From positions 1-36,293 of the forward strand of contig BQIZ01000018.1 of assembly GCA_021604365.1 (NCBI GenBank): DNA of 36,293 nt. Reading direction: 5' to 3'. The stretch comes from Nitrospirales bacterium (GTDB lineage: Bacteria; Nitrospirota; Nitrospiria; Nitrospirales; UBA8639). The stretch's first letter is position 1; the number at the start of each line of letters is the position of its first letter. Made by a program: the position numbers and the translations under genes. Below the pieces are notes generated by a model. The model saw only the letters and a list, made by a program, of their open reading frames with translations, was not told where the DNA came from and made no database searches. This document shows positions 1-12,257 of this stretch, piece by piece.

Positions 1-2
1 TA

Positions 3-1865
<1,863 letters not shown>

Positions 1866-2052
1866 TCCGGGAACGTTGATCCTTCATCCTCCAATGAATG
1901 AAAGTTCTATCGAATAATCTAAGAGGGTTTTATTACACCAGGAAATAGAATGAGTTGCCCAAAAGGGATAGACCAATCTTTTGGCTGGAAATGAAAAAGG
2001 GAGACCACATTTACTTTTTAACTGCAGGAAAAAGGAAGAAACTGAGAAGGTT

Positions 2053-3330
2053 TCATGAGGATTCTGAAGACACGGTAGACGGTTCGGTGGGAGGGGTTTC
2101 CGGAATAGGCTCTTCCTTGATGATCTGCACGCTTTTGATTGAGCGTTCATCTGCGTCATGGACCACGAGGAGGCAGCCGTCAGTTTCAACTTTTTCGCCA
2201 ATGGCGGGAATATGTCCTAGCTCTTCCAGGATGAGCCCGCTAATGGTATTTTGCTCTTCTTCATCTAATTCGACTTTAAGAAATTCATTGATACGTCGAA
2301 CTTCAGTCCGGCCATCCACCAAAATTTGATTTTTCCCTGTCCGGCGAATCCATTCTTCGTGAAGATCGCCTTCATCCAGAATTTCTCCTACCACTTCTTC
2401 AAGGAGATCTTCGACGGTAATTAAACCCATCACTCCACCAAATTCATTGACCACAATCGCAATATGCCGTTTTTCTTGTTGGAATTGCCGCAATAAATCA
2501 TCAGCCGTTTTGGTAGAGGGAATGAACAATGCGGGTTTCGCAAATGATTTGAGGGTAAGGTTTGTATGACTTTGAGCCAGTTCCATCAAGGCATGATTCC
2601 GATAGAGAATGGCGGTGATATTATCGGGATTCCCTTCGTAAATGGGGATCCGTGAGTATTTAGCTTTAAATAACTCTTCCCGTGCTTCTCCCAGCGTTTG
2701 ATTACCATCGAGGGCGAACATATATATTCTGGGAGTCATTGCATCTTCAGCCGTCACGTCATTGAAATCAAACACGTTTTTAATCATTCTCACTTCATCC
2801 GTCTCTAAGACTCCCGCTTTCCCTCCCGCATCGAGCATGATCTTCAGTTCTTCTTCCGTAATAAACGGCACGGTCAACCCACGACCCCCGGTTAGTTTTA
2901 ATATAAACGGTTCCAAGAAATAGAGAAAAGGAAAGAATAATTGTTCTAGGAGATAGATGGGGTATGCCAGTAATTGCACGGCCGTTTCTGAATATTTTGC
3001 ACAGAGCGTTTTGGGGACAATTTCGCCGAATAAGAGAACCATAAAGGTTAATAGCCCCGTAGCCACAGCTACAGCCTCAGAACCAAACATGCGGATGGCT
3101 ATCAAGGTTGCCATGGAGGCCGCCATAATATTGACCAAATTATTGCCAATCAGAATTGTCGAGAGAAGGCGTTGTGGATTCGACCGTAATTTCAGGGCAA
3201 GTTTTGCCCCTTTAAGACCTTCATCGGCCAGGGTTTTCAACCGGCTTTCCGTTATTGAAAAAAAAGCGATCTCGGCGCCGGAGAAAAAAGCGGAAAGTCC
3301 TAGACAAATAAGGACGGCGATAAAATCCAT
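2053..3330 (-). CDS. CNNM-domain / CBS-pair / CorC_HlyC membrane protein
   Basis: A 425-residue membrane protein of the HlyC/CorC (CNNM, UPF0053) family, linked to divalent cation (Mg2+/Co2+) efflux or resistance and often labelled hemolysin. The N-terminal DUF21 part (residues 1 to about 180) has several hydrophobic segments and the family-typical stretches FFSGAEIAFFS, LIGNNLVNI and FGEIVPKTL. A CBS pair follows (MTPR at about 200, then the second repeat ending in GGVMGLITVEDLLEEVVGEI). The C-terminal CorC_HlyC domain (VDGRTEVRRINEF, then ILEELGHIPAIGE) comes last. The tail is short and acidic. The start is ATG with a weak ribosome binding site. It stands alone, downstream of rlpA and convergent with ligA. 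The family is certain; the transported ion is inference. Confidence 0.92.
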   Translation of the reverse strand: MDFIAVLICLGLSAFFSGAEIAFFSITESRLKTLADEGLKGAKLALKLRSNPQRLLSTILIGNNLVNIMAASMATLIAIRMFGSEAVAVATGLLTFMVLLFGEIVPKTLCAKYSETAVQLLAYPIYLLEQLFFPFLYFLEPFILKLTGGRGLTVPFITEEELKIMLDAGGKAGVLETDEVRMIKNVFDFNDVTAEDAMTPRIYMFALDGNQTLGEAREELFKAKYSRIPIYEGNPDNITAILYRNHALMELAQSHTNLTLKSFAKPALFIPSTKTADDLLRQFQQEKRHIAIVVNEFGGVMGLITVEDLLEEVVGEILDEGDLHEEWIRRTGKNQILVDGRTEVRRINEFLKVELDEEEQNTISGLILEELGHIPAIGEKVETDGCLLVVHDADERSIKSVQIIKEEPIPETPPTEPSTVSSESS

Positions 3331-3580
3331 AGAGGGATTAACGAGCTCCGACGTGACAAAAATATGTCGTTACAGCTGTATTAGCTGCAAGATCTTGTAG
3401 TCTGGTCTTGGAGGAAGTTGGTATCAGAAGAGTTTGAAAGGGATTCATAATAAGGCCAAAAGTCTCATTGTTGATGAGAGGTTTTGAGCCCTCACTGCTT
3501 ACTTCGGACCAAAGTACCATAGGGCACTGGTTTAAGGCAATTAAGTTTGATGAAATATCAGATTAGCTCTTTTATTTCAG

Positions 3581-4252
3581 TTAGTTACCCTGGGTCAGAA
3601 GAGGGTCGAGATCAAATTGTTTTTCCAGTTCTTCCGCCACGATTTTTGCCTTTTCCTGAGAGGGAAATATCCCAATCTGAACACGGTGCCATTGTCCGGA
3701 TGGAAGATCCACGGTTGTCAATCGTATATTGGGATAGTGGGTGGCCAGTTGTTCCCGCATGGAGGCCGCTTGGGCTAAGGTCGTGAAAGAGCCTGCCTGC
3801 ACCCAATAAATAGCAGGCCCTCCATTCGATATATGGCCGGAGCCTGCGCTTGAATTTTCGAGAATCGTCAACCTGACGGTCTCCGTTCCTTTTCCAATCA
3901 TGGCCAACTCCCGAGCAGCTCCATAGGACAGATCAATAATCCGCCCACGAATAAACGGACCACGATCATTGATGCGAACGGTCACGGATTTCCCGGTTTC
4001 GACACTTTGAACGAGGACCCGTGTTCCAAAGGGAAGCGTACGATGCGCGGCAGTGAGTGCCCACATGTTATAGGGTTCACCATTGGCAGTCGGATTGCCA
4101 TGAAAACTTGGACCATACCAGGAAGCCACTCCCTGTTGAGAAATTCCTGAGGTTATCGGCTCAGTATGGGAATGGCCACCTCCTGCACATCCGGCCATGA
4201 GCATTAAAGCCAGGATAAGACAAATCCTTTTGACTGGAATCCCACTATTCAT
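3581..4252 (-). CDS. rlpA: RlpA-like septal ring lipoprotein (DPBB + SPOR)
   Basis: Lipoprotein of the rare lipoprotein A family; in studied Gram-negatives it cleaves denuded peptidoglycan at the septum. From the chosen ATG at 4252 it has 223 residues: a signal sequence ending in the lipobox LMAGC (Cys22), a double-psi beta-barrel domain (about 40 to 125) with VASWYGPSFHGNPTANGE and the catalytic-region motif VRINDRGPF, then a C-terminal SPOR domain (about 145 to 223, YWVQAGSF) that binds septal glycan. The frame continues 28 codons upstream to 4336, but that extension would spoil the signal peptide and has no ribosome binding site, while GGGGAA precedes 4252. It lies just downstream of the 411-residue unknown gene in the same direction, so they may share a transcript. 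Confidence 0.93.
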   Translation of the reverse strand: MNSGIPVKRICLILALMLMAGCAGGGHSHTEPITSGISQQGVASWYGPSFHGNPTANGEPYNMWALTAAHRTLPFGTRVLVQSVETGKSVTVRINDRGPFIRGRIIDLSYGAARELAMIGKGTETVRLTILENSSAGSGHISNGGPAIYWVQAGSFTTLAQAASMREQLATHYPNIRLTTVDLPSGQWHRVQIGIFPSQEKAKIVAEELEKQFDLDPLLTQGN

Positions 4253-4353
4253 GACCCGTATTCCCCGCCGGAGTGTGAAGCTGAGGTGTTTTTTGAGTTG
4301 GATAATCTTGGGAACCGCATGAGCCCATGGACTCAAGTGCTAGCCATGGATCC

Positions 4354-5589
4354 CTAGGGAGCCTGGTCCAGCGTTCGGCGGTCGACAAAGCGGTAGCTCT
4401 GTCGATTGAACACCGGGTATACGGAAAATATCGGTGTTCCAAAGGGTACAACCGCACTGTCAATGCCTGGGCTTAGTTGAAGATGAAGATTCACGAAATT
4501 AAAACTCAAGCCTTCTTGCCAAGGTTGAGATAAATTGTGAACATATGACTCAACTTTATCGGAAGCGTACGTCCTGGTCATGAGACCCGCTCCCCCTTGT
4601 AATCCATAATCAGGTAAATCCGGTGCACCTTGAAGGAGAAGCGAAACCATTGAGGCATCAAACCATACTTTGATGTTACAACTGACCTGAATAAATGGCC
4701 CCAAACTCCCGGTGTGTTCTAGCACGGTCATGGGATAGACCAATTCTGGTGGGAGAGAAGGGTCGGTTTGGGAGGCTTGAATGATAAACTCTGGGTCCTT
4801 GATACCCGATACAGAGAAAAAGATAAGATTCGGATCGTGGAGGTCCACGTCCAGTACTTGGCCGTCATGGTAACTGCATAATTTGCCCATCTCATACCGT
4901 AAAGGAAATGAATATCCGATTTTTCCATAGAAAATTCGAATCCCTGCTTCCAACGGATCTTCCGGGCTTCGACTAATTTTTAAATCAAATGGTAACACAA
5001 TATGAAAAGCATTAGTCCGGGCATTGATAAATGGAGCGCAGGCACCGGGAAATTCTTTATGGATCGCAGGATTGTCCGGTTCAAACTTTTTCGCCGTTCC
5101 ACCAAAATGCTGGGCAGTTTTTGCCTCTTTGGTTAAGCGGTATTTTTCCTGATAATAGGCTGAGGCGCGTTTTTGTGCCGTTTCAAGAAAATATTCAGGG
5201 ATATCGGTTTCGACGACTAAGCTTTGTCGATCTGAGGATTGTGACCGAGCCACCTTCATCGCTTCGTTGTATCGATGAAGATCACTCTGCGTCTTTCTGA
5301 TCAAATGCTCAAGGTCACGGCCTAATTCAGGATCGTTATAGCGTGTGTGGGGTAGAAGTTGGTAGGCTTTTTGCAGCAGTTCTAACTTCATTGTGTAACG
5401 TTTTGGCTCAGCAGAAAAGACCGTCGCTATGGCCATCAACAAATTAAACTGTTCTTCAGGAATGAGGGCTAATTTGGTCAGGTCGTTCTCTCTTACAAAT
5501 GCCAAACCTAACGGACCAAAGGCCTCCTCCTGACGTAGATGGAGGGTAAGAAGATAGTTGAGATAGGCGCGAGCATCTTCTTGTGTCAT
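4354..5589 (-). CDS. Hypothetical protein, 411 aa, no recognised domain
   Basis: I do not recognise this protein. It has no signal peptide and no membrane span, so it is probably cytoplasmic. The first 200 residues look mostly helical and charged, with leucine-rich stretches and a basic Tyr/Lys region. The second half (about 200 to 411) looks beta-rich with many Pro, Gly and aromatic residues, including repeated short hydrophobic strands. The start is ATG at 5589, preceded by AAGGA at good spacing. A possible promoter lies at 5616-5644. RlpA follows in the same direction after about 100 nt. The length, clean start and absence of a competing frame support a real gene; function is unknown. Confidence 0.85.
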   Translation of the reverse strand: MTQEDARAYLNYLLTLHLRQEEAFGPLGLAFVRENDLTKLALIPEEQFNLLMAIATVFSAEPKRYTMKLELLQKAYQLLPHTRYNDPELGRDLEHLIRKTQSDLHRYNEAMKVARSQSSDRQSLVVETDIPEYFLETAQKRASAYYQEKYRLTKEAKTAQHFGGTAKKFEPDNPAIHKEFPGACAPFINARTNAFHIVLPFDLKISRSPEDPLEAGIRIFYGKIGYSFPLRYEMGKLCSYHDGQVLDVDLHDPNLIFFSVSGIKDPEFIIQASQTDPSLPPELVYPMTVLEHTGSLGPFIQVSCNIKVWFDASMVSLLLQGAPDLPDYGLQGGAGLMTRTYASDKVESYVHNLSQPWQEGLSFNFVNLHLQLSPGIDSAVVPFGTPIFSVYPVFNRQSYRFVDRRTLDQAP

Positions 5590-5615
5590 AGTGAATCCTT
5601 ATTTTACGGGACGGC

Positions 5616-5644
5616 ATTTTAAGGTAAGTTTGTCATTGGAGCAA
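5616..5644 (-). promoter_or_regulatory. Possible sigma-70 promoter for the 411-aa gene
   Basis: On the minus strand, TTGCTC (5644-5639), a 17-nt spacer, then TAAAAT (5621-5616). The -10 box matches 5 of 6 consensus bases and the -35 box only 3 of 6. It would give a leader of about 20 nt before the ATG at 5589. Weak but well placed. Confidence 0.3.
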
Positions 5645-5758
5645 GGTATCGTGTGAAGTTTAATCCAATTTGAGGAATCCCCTCTTATTTTGAAGACAAT
5701 GAGAAGCTTCAAGTTTGAGCTAACGAGAAAACAGCGTGTTTGAAAGAAAGGATTCAAT

Positions 5759-6175
5759 ATGCAACAAGCCTTTTTGCAAAAACCCAAAGGTGCCGTCTTT
5801 ATACTGGGATGGATTATCGCCTGTCTATTCCTGGGAACAGGCGTAACATTGGTTTCGGCGGAAGTTTCAGCGGTCAAGAAACCAGGACCGGTCACAGCTG
5901 GAGGAGAGGATTTTTCCACTGAGAATCTGAATAAGCAAATTACTGATTTAGAAACACAAATACAGAAGCTCCGCGATCAAAGCATTGAGCTACAGGAAAA
6001 AACTCGAGCCAAACTTCAAGCCCAACTCGATAATTTCAAAAAGCAACAAGATACCCTTATTCCTCGTATTGAGCAACTCCGTGACAATAGTGAAACAGCT
6101 TGGCAGGACATCAAGGAAAACATTCAAAAGGCCATTGAAGATCTCAAACTTTCCGTCGACTCCATGAAAAAGTAG
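5759..6175 (+). CDS. Exported coiled-coil protein, hypothetical, 138 aa
   Basis: A small protein with an N-terminal hydrophobic segment (about residues 13 to 34, ending near VSAEVSA, a plausible signal-peptidase I site) and a charged helical rest. From about 50 to 138 the heptad pattern and richness in Gln, Lys, Glu and Leu predict a long coiled coil (LNKQITDLETQIQKLRDQ and following). It is probably periplasmic, either free or anchored by an uncleaved signal. The start is ATG at 5759 with AAAGG just upstream. It is divergent from the 411-residue gene and precedes mutS2 by 163 nt. It may act as a periplasmic scaffold or chaperone-like protein, but nothing in the sequence shows a specific role. 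Confidence 0.8.
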   Translation: MQQAFLQKPKGAVFILGWIIACLFLGTGVTLVSAEVSAVKKPGPVTAGGEDFSTENLNKQITDLETQIQKLRDQSIELQEKTRAKLQAQLDNFKKQQDTLIPRIEQLRDNSETAWQDIKENIQKAIEDLKLSVDSMKK

Positions 6176-6338
6176 AGATGTGCCGTGCTCTCAGTTTATC
6201 TCCACTTTGGCAGTACATTACTTGCCAGGGACCTTTCGCTTTTATATCCTTCCTTTACATCCTTCTTGTTCTCTTTTTTTGGCCTCCGGCAAATTTGAAA
6301 ATGGCATCAATCGGAATGTCTTTTTACCCTGATCCCCT

Positions 6339-8765
6339 ATGAGAATATCCCCCATGGTCCAACACACGGAACAGGTCTTGGAATGGCCTCGTTTAGTTGA
6401 TTGTCTTGCCAAGGAAGCCTCCTCCTCGTTAGGTGAGGCCCGCTGTCATACCCTGGCCTTTGCATCTGACCTTCATTCTGCAGTTATTCAACAACAAGAA
6501 ACCTCAGAAATGGTTCACATTCTCCAGGGCCCCCATCCCCTGCCTTCTTTGGCGTTCCCCGACATCCGGAATGTGTTGGCGCGGGCTCAAAAAAAAGGAA
6601 TTCTGGAGGGGCCGGAACTGCGAGATATTAGTTTGGTCTTAGGCCTTGGGCATACAATCAAAGAATACTTGCAAATTCATGGCTCCACGTTCCCGAAGAT
6701 CAGAACTCGATCCTTGAACCTTCAAGATCTGATATGGGTCAAGCAAACAATTGATTCATGTATTGATCTTAATGGCCAGCTGCGAGAATCCGCGAGTCCT
6801 GAACTCTATCGATTGGTACGAAAAAGTCAGGGTCTTCGTCAAACGATTCGGAGACGATTGGAAGCGATATTAGCTTCTCAAGAATATGAGAATCTTCTTC
6901 AAGGACAGTACTTTGCTGAACGTGAGAATCGATATGTGATTCCGATAAAAGCTGAACGACAACAGGCGATCGATGGAATTGTTCACGATATTTCCGGTAG
7001 TGGAGCCACGGTGTTTGTTGAGCCCCGCCATTTGGTCGAATTGAATAATTCCATTAAATTTATTGACTTGCAGGTGGCTCAGGAAGAACGGCATCTACTG
7101 AAAGATTTGTCCAGCCGTGTGGCCGACCATGTCTCGGCCATTCATGGAAATTTGTCCTGCTTGGCCGATCTTGATTGCCTCATGGCCAAAGCACGGTTAA
7201 GCATCAAAACGCATGGCTCTCCCATTCTTCTTAACCAAGAACATTGCATTGACTTGCAACAGGCCAGACATCCACTCCTGGCGTTGACCAAGGAACAGAT
7301 TATACCCAACTCCATTCGGATTGAAGGCGAGACCAAGGTTCTCATTATTTCTGGACCGAATGCGGGTGGGAAAACGGTGTCATTGAAACTGGTAGGATTG
7401 TTCGCGATGATGGTGAAAGTCGGGCTTCACCCAACTTGTGGCCCAGACTCTAAGATGGGACTTTTTGGGCAGGTGTATGCGGATATTGGAGATTCCCAGG
7501 ATCTCAGAAACGATGTATCCAGCTTTTCCGGGCATATTCTCAATATGATCGCATTATTGAAAAATGTGGGATCGTCTGGGGAACCAACGAGCCGGGATGC
7601 GCTTGTACTTCTGGATGAAGTGGGCAGCTCGACTGATCCTATTGAGGGCGCCGCATTGGCCGAAGCACTTTTAACCCGTCTTTGCGAATTAGGATGTACG
7701 ATTGTCGCGACCACTCATTATCCCACCTTGAAAACCCTTCCCTTTCGAAATCCTCATATTCGGAATGCCAGCCAGGAATTTGATATGGTTACTCTCGCTC
7801 CGACATACCGGCTCATAGACGGAATTCCCGGAGGGTCTTCCGCCTTGGATATTGCGGAACGTTTAGGGATGGATTCGACGATTATTCAGTCTGCCAAATC
7901 TTTAATCCAAGGGCAGGATTTCGATCTTGATGCCATCTTCCGAACTCTACAGAGCACGCACACTCGATTGGAACGTGAATGTGAGCAGGCTCAGTATCTT
8001 CGTCAGGAAGCGCAACGCTTGCTTGAGGAGGCGCAAGTGACTCGCAACCAATTGAAGGCGCAAGAACAGGAAGATCGCCAACGATATCGAAGGCAATGGC
8101 AACAAGAATTTTCCAAAGCACAACGGCATCTGAATCAAATCGTGAGCGACCTAAAAAAGGACAAAACTCTTTCAAAGGTGAAGTCTATTCAGCAAACCAT
8201 AGGCACACTGAATCAGGAAATACTTTCTCACCTCCCAAATAATCCATGGGAATCATCTGAGCCACTGCATGAAGGGGACTTGGTAGAGATTAATGCGCTG
8301 GGGACGATAGGGATCTTGCAGGAAAGTCCTGAGGGGAAAAGACAGGTATCCATTCGTGTGGGCACGCGGACAATTAAAACTGCTCCTTCTTCCATACGTC
8401 GAGCGACATCCCCTTCCGGCAATAATTCCCTGTCCGGTCAACAACCGTTGAGTGGAAAGCGGTCTCTCTCCACAATTTCCACTGAGCTGGGTTCCCCAAT
8501 CTCCAGCCAGGGAATAGGGCTCTATCAACAGAAATTAGTTATTCGTGGGTTCCGTTTTGACGATGCGATGGAGATGACGCTTGCGGCCTTAGACCATGCC
8601 GTGGTCACCCAAGCCAAATATCTTAAGGTCATTCATGGTCAGGGTTCTGGTGCACTCAAAACAGGAATTAGAACTCTTTGTCAATCCTCTCCCTATATCC
8701 AAAGCTTTCGAGCGGGTGATGCATCCGAGGGAGGAGATGGCGTGACGGTGATCGAATTACGATAA
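6339..8765 (+). CDS. mutS2: Endonuclease MutS2 (MutS family ATPase with Smr domain)
   Basis: MutS2 is a homologue of mismatch-repair MutS that lacks the mismatch-recognition domain. It is known for limiting homologous recombination and, in Bacillus, for splitting collided ribosomes. This one has 808 residues, close to the usual 780 to 800. The Walker A motif GPNAGGKT is at 339-346, the Walker B Asp-Glu (LLDEVGSS) at 426-427, and an SGSGATVFVEP stretch lies earlier in the core. A long charged coiled coil covers about 530 to 620. The C-terminal Smr nuclease domain runs from about 731 to the end with the HGQGSGALK motif. The start is the ATG at 6339; a second in-frame ATG five codons on is an alternative. 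Its last 9 bases overlap the end of convergent queG. Confidence 0.96.
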   Translation: MRISPMVQHTEQVLEWPRLVDCLAKEASSSLGEARCHTLAFASDLHSAVIQQQETSEMVHILQGPHPLPSLAFPDIRNVLARAQKKGILEGPELRDISLVLGLGHTIKEYLQIHGSTFPKIRTRSLNLQDLIWVKQTIDSCIDLNGQLRESASPELYRLVRKSQGLRQTIRRRLEAILASQEYENLLQGQYFAERENRYVIPIKAERQQAIDGIVHDISGSGATVFVEPRHLVELNNSIKFIDLQVAQEERHLLKDLSSRVADHVSAIHGNLSCLADLDCLMAKARLSIKTHGSPILLNQEHCIDLQQARHPLLALTKEQIIPNSIRIEGETKVLIISGPNAGGKTVSLKLVGLFAMMVKVGLHPTCGPDSKMGLFGQVYADIGDSQDLRNDVSSFSGHILNMIALLKNVGSSGEPTSRDALVLLDEVGSSTDPIEGAALAEALLTRLCELGCTIVATTHYPTLKTLPFRNPHIRNASQEFDMVTLAPTYRLIDGIPGGSSALDIAERLGMDSTIIQSAKSLIQGQDFDLDAIFRTLQSTHTRLERECEQAQYLRQEAQRLLEEAQVTRNQLKAQEQEDRQRYRRQWQQEFSKAQRHLNQIVSDLKKDKTLSKVKSIQQTIGTLNQEILSHLPNNPWESSEPLHEGDLVEINALGTIGILQESPEGKRQVSIRVGTRTIKTAPSSIRRATSPSGNNSLSGQQPLSGKRSLSTISTELGSPISSQGIGLYQQKLVIRGFRFDDAMEMTLAALDHAVVTQAKYLKVIHGQGSGALKTGIRTLCQSSPYIQSFRAGDASEGGDGVTVIELR

Positions 8766-9785
8766 AGGAGTCCGTGGAGTGTGATTCTCGAGTCCAATCT
8801 GTACATTACGAATAAATCCCTCGTGCTTGGGTCGGCGCAAAGGACTACCTTTTGTTAGCGAATGAAATTCATCTTTTGTCAGATTGGCCAATGAAGGTAA
8901 TTGCGGATGTAATGTCCAGGGAAATGGTTGAAATCCTGGCTCAGTGGTGGAATTTGCATTCACGTTAAACGGACAAATGTCCAAACAATCATCACAACCA
9001 AAAATTTTATTGCCTATTTTTTTTCTCAGCTCGGCTGGCAGATCGTCCACACTACCACGGTATTCAATCGTCAAATACGAGATGCATCGTTCCGCATCAA
9101 GGAGATAGGGTTCTACGATTGCTCCAGTGGGGCAAGCCTGGATACAGAGCGAGCAGGTTCCACATAAATCCATCGCAGGTTCATCACAATCCAATGGCAG
9201 GGTCGTTAGAATTTCTCCGAGCAACAGCCAGGATCCAAAATCGGTGGAAACAACATTGGTATGTTTGCCGATCCAGCCAATGCCGGCCTCTTGTGCCCAT
9301 GCTTTTTCCATGATGGGACCTGTATCCACATAACTTTTCGTCTGGATATCCGGTACGTGTGAGTGAAGGAATTTCTCCAATTGTGTCAATCTGTCCTTCA
9401 TGAACCCGTGATAGTCTTTTCCCCAAGCATATCGAGCAATGCGTCCAGAAAGCTTTGACTCATCTGGAGTATGATCGGTGTAATAATTCATTCCGACCAC
9501 TACCAGTGATTGGCAACCTGGAAGCACTTCTCCTGGGTTGGATCGGCGTTTCGGGTCCCTGGCTATCCATTCCATAGTTCCATGAAATCGCAAGTCAAGC
9601 CATTTTTTTAGGCGTCCCCATAACCGCAAAGTAATCGATTCTTCCGCAAGGGGAATCGTACTTTGAGCCGGAGGGCATGGCATACTTGAAAGAGGCATTG
9701 GAATGCGAGCAATTCCTACCGCATCAAAACCTAAGCGGCAGGCCTCTTCTTTGATTTGATTCGCCAGAATTGACCGAGGAGTCAT
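8757..9785 (-). CDS. queG: Epoxyqueuosine reductase QueG
   Basis: Catalyses the last step of queuosine synthesis, reducing epoxyqueuosine to queuosine in the tRNA anticodon, using cobalamin and two [4Fe-4S] clusters. At 342 residues it is of normal size. Cluster ligands are visible: Cys208, Cys211, Cys214 and Cys218 in CGTCSLCIQACPTGAI, then Cys234, Cys264, Cys267 and Cys271 (CDDCLDICPFN). The probable catalytic Asp is in YVDTGPIMEKAWA (about 154). The N-terminal cobalamin region has RRSNPGEVLPG and GMNYY. It has an unusual Pro/Ser-rich insert at about 31 to 60. It lies 33 nt downstream of the cysteine-rich secreted protein gene and overlaps the mutS2 end by 9 nt tail to tail. Confidence 0.96.
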   Translation of the reverse strand: MTPRSILANQIKEEACRLGFDAVGIARIPMPLSSMPCPPAQSTIPLAEESITLRLWGRLKKWLDLRFHGTMEWIARDPKRRSNPGEVLPGCQSLVVVGMNYYTDHTPDESKLSGRIARYAWGKDYHGFMKDRLTQLEKFLHSHVPDIQTKSYVDTGPIMEKAWAQEAGIGWIGKHTNVVSTDFGSWLLLGEILTTLPLDCDEPAMDLCGTCSLCIQACPTGAIVEPYLLDAERCISYLTIEYRGSVDDLPAELRKKIGNKIFGCDDCLDICPFNVNANSTTEPGFQPFPWTLHPQLPSLANLTKDEFHSLTKGSPLRRPKHEGFIRNVQIGLENHTPRTPLS

Positions 9786-9818
9786 GGATACTCCTCCTTC
9801 TCAAGCAAAAAACGAGAT

Positions 9819-10268
9819 TTATTTCTGTCCAGGGGTTCCCGGATTAGCAGGAGGAACATTGTTTACGCAATTAAACATCACCATAAATCTTCCTGTACAT
9901 TGCTCAGTTGTGCAAGCTTGACATGATCCGACAATGGACGTTTTCCAGTCAGTTTGCTTCTCGTTAAATTTACAAGAAGTCCCCCCTCCCTGGGAAATAT
10001 CAACCCAGGGTTCGGGATACCCGGGAAACTGGGCAACCGCACAGGCATTGGGAATTGGAACCCGGCATTCAGCCTTTGTCTCACCTTTCACCATGCCAAT
10101 GGTACAATTTGCTTCCGTCCGCGACCGGGAACCAGCTGCTTCCCCCTTATTAATAATCCCCAACAAGCCGTTCCCAGTAATGAGAAAAACCATAATTGCC
10201 CACATCCATAGATGAATGGTTTTTTGTTGGGCAAATCTTACTTTGATTGTACTTAAAAATGAATTCAT
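9819..10268 (-). CDS. Small cysteine-rich exported protein, hypothetical
   Basis: About 149 residues from ATG 10268. A hydrophobic segment (about 20 to 40, HLWMWAIMVFLITG) acts as a signal peptide or anchor. The mature part holds eight cysteines (one each in ANCTIG, AECRV, NACAV, TSCKF, EQCTG and FNCVN, and two in GSCQAC), an even number that suggests disulfides in the periplasm. The tail is Pro/Gly-rich. The frame runs up to 10358, but the promoter-like sequence at 10344-10374 would start transcription inside that extension, so 10268 is preferred. It is followed by queG in the same direction. No known family is recognised. Confidence 0.75.
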   Translation of the reverse strand: MNSFLSTIKVRFAQQKTIHLWMWAIMVFLITGNGLLGIINKGEAAGSRSRTEANCTIGMVKGETKAECRVPIPNACAVAQFPGYPEPWVDISQGGGTSCKFNEKQTDWKTSIVGSCQACTTEQCTGRFMVMFNCVNNVPPANPGTPGQK

Positions 10269-10343
10269 AGCGACCTGTAGCCGGGTAAAAGGGTAAGGCA
10301 AGCTGCACGAATACGACTGGGAAGTTCTGCAAAGATGGATTTC

Positions 10344-10374
10344 TTTATACCACATCACCCAAACAACCTGTCAA
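10344..10374 (-). promoter_or_regulatory. Probable promoter for the cysteine-rich protein gene and queG
   Basis: The minus strand has a perfect TTGACA (10374-10369), a 19-nt spacer and TATAAA (10349-10344) preceded by TG in the extended -10 position. The long spacer is the weak point. Transcription would start near 10337, giving a leader of about 70 nt before ATG 10268. Confidence 0.5.
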
Positions 10375-10466
10375 AAAGCTATCTCCTTATGCAGACTAAT
10401 TCTGGGGATTGCAAAATTGTATGATGAGGTCTGAACGAGGAAGGAATAAAGGTTCAGAAGTAGAAA

Positions 10467-10499
10467 AGCCCCCTGGAAGATTCAATCCTCCAGAGGGCT
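10467..10499 (-). terminator. Rho-independent-like terminator after groL
   Basis: Inverted repeat with an 11-bp stem (AGCCCCCTGGA at 10467-10477 against TCCAGAGGGCT at 10489-10499) holding one C/A mismatch, and a loop centred on ATTCAAT. Read on the minus strand the stem is followed by TTTTCTA. It lies 25 nt past the groL stop codon, the expected place. The T run is short, so it may be moderately efficient. Confidence 0.7.
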
Positions 10500-10523
10500 G
10501 TTACTATATCTGAAAGCAGGGTT

Positions 10524-12200
<1,677 letters not shown>

Positions 12201-12257
12201 TCATTTTTGTGGTGTGGAATACAACTCAAAAAACTGGGTTTGAACGTGACGGCGGCG

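Noticed and set aside
4253-4336. N-terminal extension of RlpA
   Set aside because: It would place 28 extra residues before a good lipoprotein signal, and it lacks a ribosome binding site.
6200-6235. Terminator after the coiled-coil gene (TGGCA and TGCCA arms)
   Set aside because: The stem is only 5 bp with a bulge and lacks a proper T run next to it.
10269-10358. Longer start for the cysteine-rich protein
   Set aside because: The promoter-like sequence at 10344-10374 lies inside it, and the residues do not look like a signal peptide.
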